64,000 bases of DNA from Delftia sp. PS-11 (GCF_029870285.1 NZ_JACSYA010000006.1:1-64000); one strand, 5' to 3'; shown: positions 45,602 to 53,932, numbered from the stretch's first letter. Program-made: numbers and translations. Notes: generated from the sequence alone by a model not told the origin.

Positions 45602-46039
45602 CTATGACGTAAAACCCCCCAGCCGATCTTTGACAGCCCAAAGCTGCGCCAACTTACGCTCCCGGTCCCGCACCATCTCCCTCAGCCACTCATCAATGGC
45701 TCTGTCGGCAGCATCCAGTTGCGCATGCACCGTAGACGGGGCACGACCGATTCGCCTAGCCGTCCCGAGTACCCCCATATCGCGCAGATAGATCAGCTCA
45801 AGCACAAGAAAGAGATGCGGTTTAGATTGCTTGAGCGACTGCACAGCCCGGTCTGTTTCCTCGGCTTCCAGATGCAACACAGGGATAGTTGTTTCCCGCC
45901 CCTTCGGCGGCTGCTTGGTGCTAGCCATCCAGACGGCCAGGATGTTTTGCGAGGGAAAGCCAAGCCCATTGGCATCACGGCGAGCGCGCCACATCGCCCA
46001 GTTATCCAGCCGCCGCTTGATGTGCTCGATCCTGGCCAT
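45602..46039 (-). CDS. Probable late-gene regulator (Q/ArpU-like position)
   Basis: 145 residues from MARIEHIKRRLDNWAMW with AGGAG upstream. The C-terminal part (FLVLELIYLRDMGVLGTARRIGRAPSTVHAQLDAADRAIDEWL) looks like a sigma region-4/ArpU-type HTH. It lies immediately before the terminator that guards the late operon. By position and HTH it is a candidate late activator or antiterminator. Confidence 0.6.
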   Translation of the reverse strand: MARIEHIKRRLDNWAMWRARRDANGLGFPSQNILAVWMASTKQPPKGRETTIPVLHLEAEETDRAVQSLKQSKPHLFLVLELIYLRDMGVLGTARRIGRAPSTVHAQLDAADRAIDEWLREMVRDRERKLAQLWAVKDRLGGFTS

Positions 46040-46041
46040 GC

Positions 46042-46404
46042 TCAACTCCTCGAATCCAGAGGCCCCAGCATGCAGACGAACTCGGGTTGCGCCATCTGCT
46101 GCAGCAAGTCGGCAATGCGCCCCACGCTGGCCCACGCCACGAACGGCGTGCCCACAGCTTGCGAACCCTCCACAGCCCAGAAGCAACCAGGCCGCCCAGC
46201 CAACCCCTGGCGCACCAATCCCCAGATCCGACGATCCGCCGCCGCCTTCTTCTGAATGTGCGCATAGACCCCGAGCATTCGCGTCTTGATGATCTGCTGC
46301 CCCACCTCGATCCTGCCCAGCTCATCCGGGGTCCACTGCGCCGATGCCGCTTGGACTGCCGGCCCTGCGGTCCTGATCTGTGTCCTAGTGTCCATCCTGT
46401 CCAT
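46042..46404 (-). CDS. Hypothetical phage protein upstream of the Q-like gene
   Basis: 120 residues (or 117 from a second ATG). QWTPDELGRIEVGQQIIKTRMLGVYAHIQKKA followed by RRIWGLVRQGLAGRPGCFWAVEGSQAVG. Not recognised. It ends inside the ribosome site of the next gene, so the two are coupled. Its first codons coincide with one arm of the GGACA repeat described separately. Confidence 0.5.
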   Translation of the reverse strand: MDRMDTRTQIRTAGPAVQAASAQWTPDELGRIEVGQQIIKTRMLGVYAHIQKKAAADRRIWGLVRQGLAGRPGCFWAVEGSQAVGTPFVAWASVGRIADLLQQMAQPEFVCMLGPLDSRS

Positions 46405-46616
46405 CCCAATCTATAGAGTTCATGAGAAATCGCCTGATCCCGCGCGAGCGCGCCCGCGCCCATGCCTGCCAGCCTGCGCCCACCCGCTGGGCCAAGACCC
46501 GGCCACCAACCACTACACAACAGGCAATGCAGCAGCTTCAACCCCTGCGAATGGGGAAGTAGGTGGCCAATGAAGTCCAATGCAAAAGCTTGGACACCTT
46601 GGACACTTGGACACTC
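46378..46616. repeat. Inverted arrays of TGTCC / GGACA
   Basis: Three TGTCC units at 46381, 46389 and 46398 are mirrored by three GGACA units at 46592, 46601 and 46609, with spacing 8 then 9 and 9 then 8. Together they form an imperfect inverted repeat with arms of about 26 bases, about 185 bases apart. Possible replication-origin iterons, operator, or long-range RNA stem. Confidence 0.55.
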
Positions 46617-46777
46617 ACGTCATAGGCGAATGGCAGGCCATCCCCGCAACCGCACCGCATCGGGGCCGCATAGCGACCACTGGCCCGCACGCGGGCGCAC
46701 TGCAGCGAATCTCGCCTCCAGCAGTGCATGCGGCACGGCGCGTTTCAAGCGCCGCCAGCATCAAAAAGGGTTGAAGA
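46405..46777. other. Gene-free stretch below the primase gene
   Basis: About 370 bases with no ORF that has a ribosome site and coupling. It holds one arm of the GGACA repeat. Its place beside the primase-helicase suggests a phage origin, by analogy only. Confidence 0.4.
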
Positions 46778-49501
46778 TCAGAAGGGCTCATCGCCTTCAA
46801 GCGCAGGATTGCCAGCAGCCAAACCAGGCGGCAGGGGCGGCGCCACGAACGTCACAGGAGCCTGTCCAACAGCCGCCGGATGGTCGGCAGGAGGCGGGGG
46901 CGGCAGATCGCCATCCAGGCCCGTGGGTCGGTCCTCAGGCGGCCAATCACGCGGCCGCGCAAAGCCCCAGGCCCGCACGCCATTGATCTGCTTTTTGACC
47001 CGCTCCCACCCTTCGTGCTTGAGCCATCCCGTGATCTGCGTTTGCAGACCGGGCGGGGCCTTGGCCGCATCAATGGCCAGGGCCTGCACCAGTTGAGAGA
47101 TGGTCACGAACTCGGTTTGACAGCTCACCACAGCAGCCATGCCTACGGTCTGGTACGGACGAGTCAGCACATGCAACAGCTCACTTTCCACGGCTGTCTC
47201 CACCAGGCGGCTGTCCTGCATCGGCTTGAACAACCGCACCTCTTGCTCTGCCGTGGGAATGAAGGGTTCAGCCTGCAGATACAGGGCATAGGCCTCGGCC
47301 AACAACTGGTCGCGCACCTTGAGTACCCAATCCGTATTAATGCAGTGGCGCACGGGCACGGGCCAGAAACGCCGATTGCCGGTGCGGTCACGCAGGTATG
47401 TGTCCTCGTTTGTCGTACCCACCAGCACGCATTGGCGGGGAAAGCTCTCCACGTTGGTGCCGTAGGCCACACGGTAACGGTCCACCTTGGCCGAGATAAA
47501 AGCCTTGATCGCTCCCACCTCAGATTTGCTGAAGTGGGACAACTCGGCAATCTCGTACACCCAGATGCCCTGCACCTGCTCTTGCGCTTCCTTGCCGCGT
47601 CCCACTTCAAAGGCGGTATCGCTGTAAAACTCGCTGCTCGCCAGCACCTCGACCAGCGTCGATTTGCGCAGGCCGCCAGCCCCTTCGAGCACGGGGCAAT
47701 AGTCGAACTTGCAGCCGGGCTCCATTACCCGATAGACCATGCCAAACACCCAATACCGGCTGACCAGGCCGAGGTACTCAGCCATGGCCGGCCGCAGCGA
47801 CTCAGGCGACTCGCCCAGTGCATGGATCAGCCACTTGTTCAAGCGGGGCTTGCCATCCCACTGCAGGCCCGCCAGCCACTCGCGGACGGGGTGAAAGCGC
47901 CGCGTGCTGGCAACCGTATGCATTGCTTCCTCAAGCGCTGCCTTGCTGATGCTGGGCAGGCCGTACTGATCCGTGAGCCAGTCGCCCAGCAGCAGCGCAT
48001 CCGAATTGCGCACCTCGCCCGCCCTGGCATTGGGCCACGGCCAGGGCTTGCGGCATTGCACAGTGTTGCGCAGCTCATCAAACCCCAGGACATCGCGCAG
48101 GCCTGGCAGGCGCCTCAGACAAGCGATCACGAACTTGCGCGAAACGTTCCAGCGGGATTTTTCGGCGTCGTAGTAGTACGTCATCCACTCGGGCACCAGC
48201 TTGCCGCCGATGCGCACCATGTCTCCGTCATCCTCCCCATCAGCATCAGCGGGAGTGCCTCCATGGCCAGGAGGCGCGTTACCACCGCCGCCCGTGCCAA
48301 CGGGGGATCGCGCAGGCTCGGCCGGGCAGGCATCCTCAGATGCTTGAATCAAGGGCTGCGCCTGGCCAAAGAAAGCCAGCAGCCGCTCGCCATCCCAGCC
48401 ATCCGTCTCGATAGCATCACGCGCATCCCAGCCGTCCACCACCACGCCTGGCATGGGGATGGGCAGGATACTGACAGCACAGCCATGTTGATCACGCAGC
48501 AACGCGCCAATGCCCAGCATTGCTAACACGCCCGGCTGCTTATTGGCCGGCAACAGAGGCTTGCCGCCCTCCAGTGCTTGCCGCGCCACGTCATCGCCCT
48601 TGACACTTTTGCGCTCTGCAGGAGTCAGCGGCTCCCGCTTGGAATCGCAGTCGGGCCACTGGATCACGGTGCATCCAGCCAGCCAAGACCAATCAGCCCG
48701 CTTCCAGGCTTTCGAGCCACCCGGCCAGCTCGCCACGCAGTAAATGCCCGGCGCCACACCGTCAAGCGCGGCCTGCAGCACCTCGCCTTTGAGTTCGCCC
48801 TCGACCAGCACAACGGTGCGACCCTCGGGCAGACGCTTGGATGGCAGAAACAGCGGCCGTGGCTCATCCCACTGCCGCCAGTGCCATTTACTGGCCCCAT
48901 CCTTTGCCGACAGGCAGAACGTATACGGCAGCGTGTCTTTGCCGCCATCGCTCGTTGCAAAGCGCGCCACGTATCCATGCAGATCGCCACCCACCCGGTA
49001 CTCTGCTGTGTGCTTCAGATCTGCAGGGAGCCGGTGGTAATGCTGGAACGTAGGTTCAGGGGCGTAGTCAGGGACCGGCGCCAGGGTCTTCCATTCTGAC
49101 TCCCGCGTGCGCTTGGGGGCAGCCTCCTGCGGACGAGGATTTGCGGCAGCGGCCACGGCACCCGCACCGCCGCCATGCTTGACCAGTCCGGCCACGCTTT
49201 CCAAGCCCTCTTCCTTTGCAACCTGCACAGCCGCTTTTGCCAACGGCAGGTCATGGATCTGCGCGTACAGATCCAGCAGATCGCGGCCGGACTCGCCCGT
49301 GTGGAAATCGCTCCACTTGCCATTGTTCAGATTGACGCTGCAGCTCCCGCCCTTGCCACCCGCCAAGCTTCCGCACTTGTATTCGTGCCCGACGATTTCG
49401 CCCCCGTGGAGCCAAGCGGGCACTAGGCGGTCGCCACGCTCCAACAGCGCCTCAGCCAGTTCCGCATACTTGATAGGGGGAAGATCCTCACGCTGCTGCA
49501 T
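46778..49501 (-). CDS. Phage primase-helicase (Toprim plus VapE/D5-like ATPase)
   Basis: 907 residues from the ATG five bases after AGGAGG; the GTG two codons earlier lies on top of that site. An N-terminal primase-associated region has a possible zinc part (EYKCGSLAGGKGGSCSV). A Toprim-like domain follows at about 225-310 (RTVVLVEGELKGEVLQAAL; WPDCD). A VirE/VapE-type ATPase lies at about 500-760 (VLEGAGGLRKSTL Walker A near 605; VYEIAELSHFSKSEVGAIKAFI; CVLVGTTNEDTYLRDRTGNRRFWP). The C-terminus is proline-rich. It would prime and unwind phage DNA. Confidence 0.88.
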   Translation of the reverse strand: MQQREDLPPIKYAELAEALLERGDRLVPAWLHGGEIVGHEYKCGSLAGGKGGSCSVNLNNGKWSDFHTGESGRDLLDLYAQIHDLPLAKAAVQVAKEEGLESVAGLVKHGGGAGAVAAAANPRPQEAAPKRTRESEWKTLAPVPDYAPEPTFQHYHRLPADLKHTAEYRVGGDLHGYVARFATSDGGKDTLPYTFCLSAKDGASKWHWRQWDEPRPLFLPSKRLPEGRTVVLVEGELKGEVLQAALDGVAPGIYCVASWPGGSKAWKRADWSWLAGCTVIQWPDCDSKREPLTPAERKSVKGDDVARQALEGGKPLLPANKQPGVLAMLGIGALLRDQHGCAVSILPIPMPGVVVDGWDARDAIETDGWDGERLLAFFGQAQPLIQASEDACPAEPARSPVGTGGGGNAPPGHGGTPADADGEDDGDMVRIGGKLVPEWMTYYYDAEKSRWNVSRKFVIACLRRLPGLRDVLGFDELRNTVQCRKPWPWPNARAGEVRNSDALLLGDWLTDQYGLPSISKAALEEAMHTVASTRRFHPVREWLAGLQWDGKPRLNKWLIHALGESPESLRPAMAEYLGLVSRYWVFGMVYRVMEPGCKFDYCPVLEGAGGLRKSTLVEVLASSEFYSDTAFEVGRGKEAQEQVQGIWVYEIAELSHFSKSEVGAIKAFISAKVDRYRVAYGTNVESFPRQCVLVGTTNEDTYLRDRTGNRRFWPVPVRHCINTDWVLKVRDQLLAEAYALYLQAEPFIPTAEQEVRLFKPMQDSRLVETAVESELLHVLTRPYQTVGMAAVVSCQTEFVTISQLVQALAIDAAKAPPGLQTQITGWLKHEGWERVKKQINGVRAWGFARPRDWPPEDRPTGLDGDLPPPPPADHPAAVGQAPVTFVAPPLPPGLAAGNPALEGDEPF

Positions 49502-49574
49502 GTTCACCTCCTGAAAAGCGCGCGACTACACAAGCCAGCGTCCCAACCGCCGGCAGCTTGTTCAAATCCATTGA

Positions 49575-49871
49575 TTACCTCCAGACCTGCAGCGCTTGTG
49601 CAAGGCCAATTGCGTTATCAGCGCCATTTGCAGCAGACGAGTGCTGCATCAGCGCATACAGCGCGACGGGGCGATTGCGATAGCTCACCCGCCGTTCCCC
49701 CACCTTGGCAAGCACGCCTGCCCGGTGCATGTTGTCCACGGCACGGCGGCATGCATCGATGCCAACCCGCGCCGCTTCCGCCAGCTCACGCAAGGTGCAA
49801 CCCTTGTCAGCTGTCGCCAACTCCTTACAAGCCAGGGCCAATGCCCGGCGAATCTCACCCGCCGGCCTCAT
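49575..49871 (-). CDS. Small phage protein with winged-helix-like fold
   Basis: 98 residues from MRPAGEIRRALALACKELA. CTLRELAEAARVGIDACRRAVDNMHRAGVLAKVGERRVSYRNRPV reads as a winged HTH (helix, turn, recognition helix, beta wing). It overlaps the upstream gene by four bases (ATGA). Possibly a replication-region regulator. Confidence 0.55.
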   Translation of the reverse strand: MRPAGEIRRALALACKELATADKGCTLRELAEAARVGIDACRRAVDNMHRAGVLAKVGERRVSYRNRPVALYALMQHSSAANGADNAIGLAQALQVWR

Positions 49872-50389
49872 GTGAAGTCCTCCGAGCGACCAGCGGCCCG
49901 GCGCGCATTGCGGCGCAGGCGGAACACCAGTTCGATGATTTCCATGCAGCCCGCTTCCAGTTCGTCGCACTCCGGGCCATCAAGGTGGTTGTCTTCCGTG
50001 ACACGCGCGCAGATACCGGCGAGCAAGCCGTTCTTTGCCGTGATCTGCATGACCTTCTGACGGATTGCCGTAGCCTCGCAGGCCCAACCACCTTCGGGCG
50101 GGGGCGGCAGGTAAGCAGCCGCCATGCCAAACCGCGCATTGAATGACTGCAGCCACCGGCGTGCATCCGGCCGGCGCTGATCAATCAGCCACTCGCTCAG
50201 CAACTCCAGCATTTCGGTGCTCAGCGACTCGCCATCAGCACCCCGTAGACGGCGGCGCAGATCCTCGGGGTGGATCGCCTTTTCGCGCCTATCTGTCAGA
50301 AAGGCAGCAGCAGCAGTAACACCGCCAGGTGCCTCGCGCACTGCGTTGTAAAAGATGTCACGCCAGTCGGCGGAATAGCGGCGAGTCAT
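49868..50389 (-). CDS. CII-position phage protein
   Basis: 173 residues. RRYSADWRDIFYNAVREAPGGVTAAAAFLT...HPEDLRRRLRGADGESLSTEMLELLSEWL resembles phage CII/regulatory proteins with an N-terminal DNA-binding helix set. The C-terminal half has a PPPPEGGWACEATAIRQKVMQ block. It is the first larger gene of the leftward early operon after Cro, the slot of cII in lambdoid phages. Homology uncertain. Confidence 0.5.
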   Translation of the reverse strand: MTRRYSADWRDIFYNAVREAPGGVTAAAAFLTDRREKAIHPEDLRRRLRGADGESLSTEMLELLSEWLIDQRRPDARRWLQSFNARFGMAAAYLPPPPEGGWACEATAIRQKVMQITAKNGLLAGICARVTEDNHLDGPECDELEAGCMEIIELVFRLRRNARRAAGRSEDFT

Positions 50390-50494
50390 TGCCGTTCCCC
50401 TTGAATGCTGGAAATTTCAGGATGGCGCCCGCCCCTGCCCTGGCTACGATGGAGGCTTCCACACACACCAACGAAACGACCAAGGAGGGCGAGC

Positions 50495-50974
50495 ATGCTC
50501 GACAGCTTCATCAACTGGGTAAACGGGTTATCACAGAGCCTGGCCGCGACGGCGCTCCTCACACTTGCAAGCCTGCTGCTCAAAAAGTGGAATGACAGCA
50601 ACGCCGAAACCCGGCAGCGGAGAGTCGAGCAAGTAAGCAACGCAGCCCGACGGAGCACTGCAAAGCTCATAGAACTAGCAACAGTCTTTGCTATCTTTTG
50701 GTTCTTGCTGACGCAGTTACGTCCGCTGATCACCGACTCGACACCTCCAAGCCGTACCGATGTTTTCCTGATCGTCTTCTGGACGTTCTGGCTACTGATC
50801 GTGTTTGTGCGCGTCATTACCGGCCCCTTTGCCACCACGCGCGTGCACGCCCCAGCAGATACAGCACGCCATACGCCAGGGATAAGTACGCTGCCGCCGC
50901 AAGACACACCGCCAACAGATCATGCAGAACCAGATAGCAACCGTCCCAGCACGCCCGGATCAGGGTCAGCATGA
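50495..50974 (+). CDS. Small membrane protein against the early operon
   Basis: 159 residues with AAGGAGGGC before the ATG. Three hydrophobic segments (SLAATALLTLASLLL; LIELATVFAIFWFLLTQL; VFLIVFWTFWLLIVFVRVI) and a disordered Pro/Thr tail. It is read against the surrounding leftward early genes, from inside the immunity region. Membrane proteins there are often lysogenic-conversion or superinfection-exclusion factors; that role is inference. Confidence 0.6.
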   Translation: MLDSFINWVNGLSQSLAATALLTLASLLLKKWNDSNAETRQRRVEQVSNAARRSTAKLIELATVFAIFWFLLTQLRPLITDSTPPSRTDVFLIVFWTFWLLIVFVRVITGPFATTRVHAPADTARHTPGISTLPPQDTPPTDHAEPDSNRPSTPGSGSA

Positions 50975-51008
50975 CGTTTGCGAAAAAGAAGACCACCACT
51001 TCAAACAT
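50817..51008 (-). CDS. 63-residue two-TM protein overlapping the convergent membrane gene
   Basis: Starts at MFEVVVFFFANVMLTLI with GGAGG nine bases upstream, and ends LGRARAWWQRGR. Two membrane segments. Its 3' part overlaps 158 bases of the plus-strand membrane gene, whose overlapping part is only a disordered tail. The good ribosome site and membrane pattern support it. Confidence 0.5.
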   Translation of the reverse strand: MFEVVVFFFANVMLTLIRACWDGCYLVLHDLLAVCLAAAAYLSLAYGVLYLLGRARAWWQRGR

Positions 51009-51162
51009 GGGCCACCTCCACAGAGGAAAAGAAAGACCCCTTCCAGCCCGCAACGCAAGCCGCACGCACCTGCCCGAGCGTGCAGCACCTTGTCGGATGG
51101 GGAGATGGCACCCGGGCGGCGTGGCAGGGTGGCTGGAGGGGGAGGAAATGCGGCTCTGCAAC

Positions 51163-51423
51163 TCAAACTCCCTCGGCCTTGCTAGCGCCACGGTGCAAAA
51201 GCACTTCCCACCGAACGTGAGGGCGCAAGTGCTCGCAGAGCACGCCTGTCCCCGCCTCGATTGAAGGGCAGTACTCAGCGGGAGCCCCCTTCCCAGACTT
51301 CAGCCAGAAGGAGACGTGTGCCTGCTTCTTACCGACCAGACGGGCGAGCGCTGACTGACTGCCAGCCTTACGGATGGCAGAGACAAGCGCCTCATGAGGA
51401 GTCAAAGCAGTTTGTTGAGTCAT
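51163..51423 (-). CDS. cro: Cro/YdaS-like repressor
   Basis: 86 residues. HTH in ALVSAIRKAGSQSALARLVGKKQAHVSFWL, then PSIEAGTGVLCEHLRPHVRWEV, the tail typical of YdaS-like proteins. Divergent from the CI gene, with three operators between. First gene of the leftward lytic operon. Confidence 0.85.
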   Translation of the reverse strand: MTQQTALTPHEALVSAIRKAGSQSALARLVGKKQAHVSFWLKSGKGAPAEYCPSIEAGTGVLCEHLRPHVRWEVLLHRGASKAEGV

Positions 51424-51424
51424 A

Positions 51425-51484
51425 ACAAGCTGCTTTGTATCTTACTACAAACTAATTTGCAACCAGGGAAACAAAGAAATTTGT
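51425..51484. promoter_or_regulatory. Operator cluster between cro and cI (three 14-bp dyads)
   Basis: ACAAGCTGCTTTGT (51425), ACAAACTAATTTGC (51447) and ACAAAGAAATTTGT (51471) share ACAA(A/G)-N4-(T/C)TTG(T/C). Spacing is 22 and 24 bases, about two helical turns. A possible cI promoter is TTGCAA (51457) with 17 bases to TTTGTA (51480), which would give a leaderless cI message, since the ATG is at 51496 and lacks a ribosome site. Confidence 0.8.
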
Positions 51485-51495
51485 AGCATCAGCCG

Positions 51496-52185
51496 ATGTC
51501 CCAAGCCACAGAACAACTATCGGATCGCATCAGGCTAGCGATGGAGCTTGCCGGCATGTCTAGCCAAAGCGAACTAGCCCGCGCCGTGGGCGTCAAACCC
51601 CAAGCGATCCAGTACTTGCTGGACCCAAAAAACAGTGCGTCAGGTAGCAAACACTTAGTGAAGATCGCAGAAGCCCTGCGCGTCAGTGCCGTTTGGCTAG
51701 CAACAGGCCAAGGAACGCCCATAGAAATCGGCCCATCCTCAAACGTTGAGCCCGGACCTGATGTGGCACAGGGAAGGCTCTACCCTCTTATCACGTGGGT
51801 TCAGGCCGGGGTGTGGAACGGCAACTGCGAGGCCTTCACACCCTACCAGGCAGAGCACTGGTACCTAAGTCCACACAACCTAGGCCCCCGGGGTTATGTG
51901 CTTCGCGTTCGAGGCGACTCCATGACAAACCCGCAAGGCCGCTACTCGTTTCCTGAGGGAATGCTGCTGTTTGTCAATCCGGACAAGGAGGCCACACCAG
52001 GGCAGTTCGTGATTGCCCGGCGCGATCCAGACCACGAAGCTACGTTCAAGCGTTACATCAAGATTGATGGAGTACCCTACCTCGAAGCAATCAATCCGAA
52101 CTGGCCCCACAGGTACCTTGAGATGCGCCCAGGCGACACCATCGGGGGCATCGTCGTAGACGCTTCATTCGGAAACCTACCCTAA
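51496..52185 (+). CDS. cI: CI-type repressor, LexA/S24 peptidase fold
   Basis: 229 residues. HTH at 10-60 (SDRIRLAMELAGMSSQSELARAVGVKPQAIQYLL). Self-cleavage domain: scissile Ala104-Gly105 in WVQAGVWN, catalytic Ser142 in RVRGDSMTNP and Lys185 in EATFKRYIK. All catalytic parts are intact, so RecA-stimulated cleavage and SOS induction of prophage B are expected. Flanked by related operators on both sides. Confidence 0.93.
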   Translation: MSQATEQLSDRIRLAMELAGMSSQSELARAVGVKPQAIQYLLDPKNSASGSKHLVKIAEALRVSAVWLATGQGTPIEIGPSSNVEPGPDVAQGRLYPLITWVQAGVWNGNCEAFTPYQAEHWYLSPHNLGPRGYVLRVRGDSMTNPQGRYSFPEGMLLFVNPDKEATPGQFVIARRDPDHEATFKRYIKIDGVPYLEAINPNWPHRYLEMRPGDTIGGIVVDASFGNLP

Positions 52186-52188
52186 ACT

Positions 52189-52230
52189 ACAAAACAACTT
52201 GTTGACAGCAAAAACAAACTGCTTTGTAAT
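52189..52230 (+). promoter_or_regulatory. Rightward early promoter with two operators
   Basis: TTGACA (52202-52207), 17-base spacer, TGTAAT (52225-52230). Operator dyads ACAAAACAACTTGT (52189-52202) and ACAAACTGCTTTGT (52214-52227) cover the -35 and -10 boxes. Repressor binding would shut off the rightward operon that starts at 52325. Confidence 0.82.
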
Positions 52231-52324
52231 GCACCTGCCTGAGCAATCGCCCAGGCGGGCGTAACGGCTTGCACAGCCGGACGCCCTCCATCACCGCAGC
52301 GCAACGCTGCACAGGAGGACCGGC

Positions 52325-52501
52325 ATGCAAAGCCCCCCATCAGTTCCTGCACTCGCGCCACCTGATCAGCTTGGTCAACTGCTGAAGCTGGCTCAGCGGG
52401 TATCTCAACTGAACCCCCAAAGCCCAACCATCGGCGCCGGCATGCTTGCATCGCTGGTTGCTGATGCACGCCGCGCGCTCGGCCAGGGGGCTGCACGATG
52501 A
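52325..52501 (+). CDS. 58-residue early protein
   Basis: AGGAGG lies seven bases before the ATG. Sequence has PALAPPDQLGQLLKLAQRVSQL and ends ARRALGQGAAR. The stop overlaps the next start (ATGA). Not recognised; first gene of the rightward early operon. Confidence 0.55.
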   Translation: MQSPPSVPALAPPDQLGQLLKLAQRVSQLNPQSPTIGAGMLASLVADARRALGQGAAR

Positions 52502-52707
52502 CCCGCCTGAACAGTGCACACGTCTGCACTCCATGCATCGACCTCGATGCGATGTGCAATGCAGCCCACACCCGCTTGCATCAGCACATCCTGAAAGCCG
52601 TAAGCGTGGCCTACATCGCTCTCGGCATCGATCCGCCAGAAAGCCACATCATCGATGTGCTGCTGACGTTGCCCGGCATCGACCTCGCCACGACAGGAGG
52701 CCTGTGA
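52498..52707 (+). CDS. Hypothetical early protein
   Basis: 69 residues, coupled at both ends (ATGA before, TGATG after). Contains three Cys and a helical KAVSVAYIALGIDPPESHIIDVLLTL block. Function unknown. Confidence 0.5.
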   Translation: MTRLNSAHVCTPCIDLDAMCNAAHTRLHQHILKAVSVAYIALGIDPPESHIIDVLLTLPGIDLATTGGL

Positions 52708-52985
52708 TGCACGACAGCACACTGCACAAGCCCCATGCGGCCATGTACTTGGTCATAGAGGCCGACCGCCGTGCCGAAAGCGACGTGCTGAAAACCATGC
52801 GACGCCGCCGGAAAAAGGATGGTCCAGAAACAAACGCGCTGTTCTCCGGCCACTACGAGCTGGAGCGTCTGGCGGACGATCACTTGCGCGAAGCCATAAA
52901 ACGCGGGGTGCTGCTGTTCGTCGGTCAACCCGCCGCCATCGAAGCCGCTCGTGCAATTGAAAAGCAACGGAGGGCCGCATGCTGA
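52707..52985 (+). CDS. Hypothetical early protein, basic
   Basis: 92 residues. The start shares one base with the previous stop, with GGAGG nearby. Contains KTMRRRRKKDGPETNALFSGHYELERLADDHLREAIKRGVLLFVGQ. No family recognised. Confidence 0.5.
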   Translation: MHDSTLHKPHAAMYLVIEADRRAESDVLKTMRRRRKKDGPETNALFSGHYELERLADDHLREAIKRGVLLFVGQPAAIEAARAIEKQRRAAC

Positions 52986-53113
52986 CCCTCTACACAGTGA
53001 TCTGCGGGCGCGTGGTCCACACCATCCACGCCACAGGCGCATGTGACGCCATCGCCCAGGTGCTTTACCTGTGCGGCCCCATGGCCCGCATCAGCGCGAG
53101 GGCCGCACGATGA
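52979..53113 (+). CDS. 44-residue early protein
   Basis: Starts LTLYTVICGRVVHTIHATGACDAIAQ; three Cys. Overlaps both neighbours by a few bases in the same coupled style, which is the main evidence it is real. Confidence 0.4.
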   Translation: MLTLYTVICGRVVHTIHATGACDAIAQVLYLCGPMARISARAAR

Positions 53114-53271
53114 GCCGCGCCCCTATCCATCTGGACGGCCCGCACTACCCGCGCCGCTCCACCCGCCGCGCCGCATACCGCTTTGCGGTCGTGGTGCTGG
53201 TCGCCCTGGCAGCCGCTGCCTGCATCGTGGCTCCGCCCGCCATCGCTGCAGCAATCCACCACGCGGGGTAA
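53110..53271 (+). CDS. 53-residue single-TM early protein
   Basis: Basic N-terminus (YPRRSTRRAAYRF) then one membrane helix (VVVLVALAAAACIVAPPAIAAAI). ATGA overlap with the previous gene. Topology suggests an inner-membrane protein of unknown role. Confidence 0.5.
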   Translation: MSRAPIHLDGPHYPRRSTRRAAYRFAVVVLVALAAAACIVAPPAIAAAIHHAG

Positions 53272-53274
53272 TCA

Positions 53275-53610
53275 ATGACACAGATCCAGATCACCGGCGC
53301 GCTGTTGCAAGACGCCGAAGTACGCACCATGCCGCTGGGCGAGGGCCGCACGCCGATGCCCGTGCTCACGCTACTGATTGACACAGACGGCCCCGCACAT
53401 ATGCCCGTGCGCGCTGAGCAGGTCTACCCGCCCAGCCTGCGACACCACGCCGAAGCCGCAGCCCGCGCATTGCGCAAAGGCATGCGCGTTGCCGTCGATG
53501 CCCCGACAGCACAGATCCGCACCACCCTCGGCTACTGCAGCGCGATCACGCCGCTGCGCAAAGCCGGAGACATCACCCCCAAGCAATCCAAGGAGGCCGC
53601 TCATGGCTAA
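53275..53610 (+). CDS. OB-fold, single-strand-binding-like protein
   Basis: 111 residues. MTQIQITGALLQDAEVRTMPLGEGRTPMPVLTLLIDTD resembles the first strands of SSB-like OB folds, with RALRKGMRVAVDAPTAQIRTTLGY later. It lacks the acidic SSB tail. Likely a replication or recombination accessory protein; identity uncertain. Confidence 0.55.
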   Translation: MTQIQITGALLQDAEVRTMPLGEGRTPMPVLTLLIDTDGPAHMPVRAEQVYPPSLRHHAEAAARALRKGMRVAVDAPTAQIRTTLGYCSAITPLRKAGDITPKQSKEAAHG

Positions 53611-53932
53611 TTCCATCGTCATCGAAATCAAGCACGTCGGCCCCGGCACCGTCCAAGTCGAATCCGACCTGCAGGCGCCTCGCGTTGGCGCGCCCCTGGC
53701 GCCGCAGGAATCCGCAGCGCTGGAAATGATCCAGCACATCCAGCGGCAGCCGGCCTGCCGCCGCGTGATCTTCGACAGCAACCGGATCGACCCCGACGCA
53801 GCCGCCTGCGTTGCCCTGGTGCGCGATCTGCTGGACCCCGAGGGCCTCGGCCACAGCGTCAGCGCCGAGGTGCGCAACGCAGCGCGCCGCGCCTTCGGCA
53901 TCAAGGGCCAGCAGGAAGGGCTCGCAGCATGA
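53603..53932 (+). CDS. Hypothetical early protein
   Basis: 109 residues from MANSIVIEIKHVGPGTVQ, with AGGAGG upstream. RRVIFDSNRIDPDAAACVALVRDLLDPEGLGHSVSAEV is the central block. Coupled to the ParB-like gene (overlap of four bases). Not recognised. Confidence 0.5.
   Translation: MANSIVIEIKHVGPGTVQVESDLQAPRVGAPLAPQESAALEMIQHIQRQPACRRVIFDSNRIDPDAAACVALVRDLLDPEGLGHSVSAEVRNAARRAFGIKGQQEGLAA

Noticed and set aside
46378..46616. Short repeats considered as a CRISPR array
   Set aside because: Units are only five to nine bases, in inverted groups, without regular spacers. No CRISPR array was seen anywhere in the window.
46538..46729. A 63-codon minus-strand ORF in the gap below the primase gene
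   Set aside because: No Shine-Dalgarno and no coupling to neighbours; it includes the GGACA array as codons. Not convincing as a gene.
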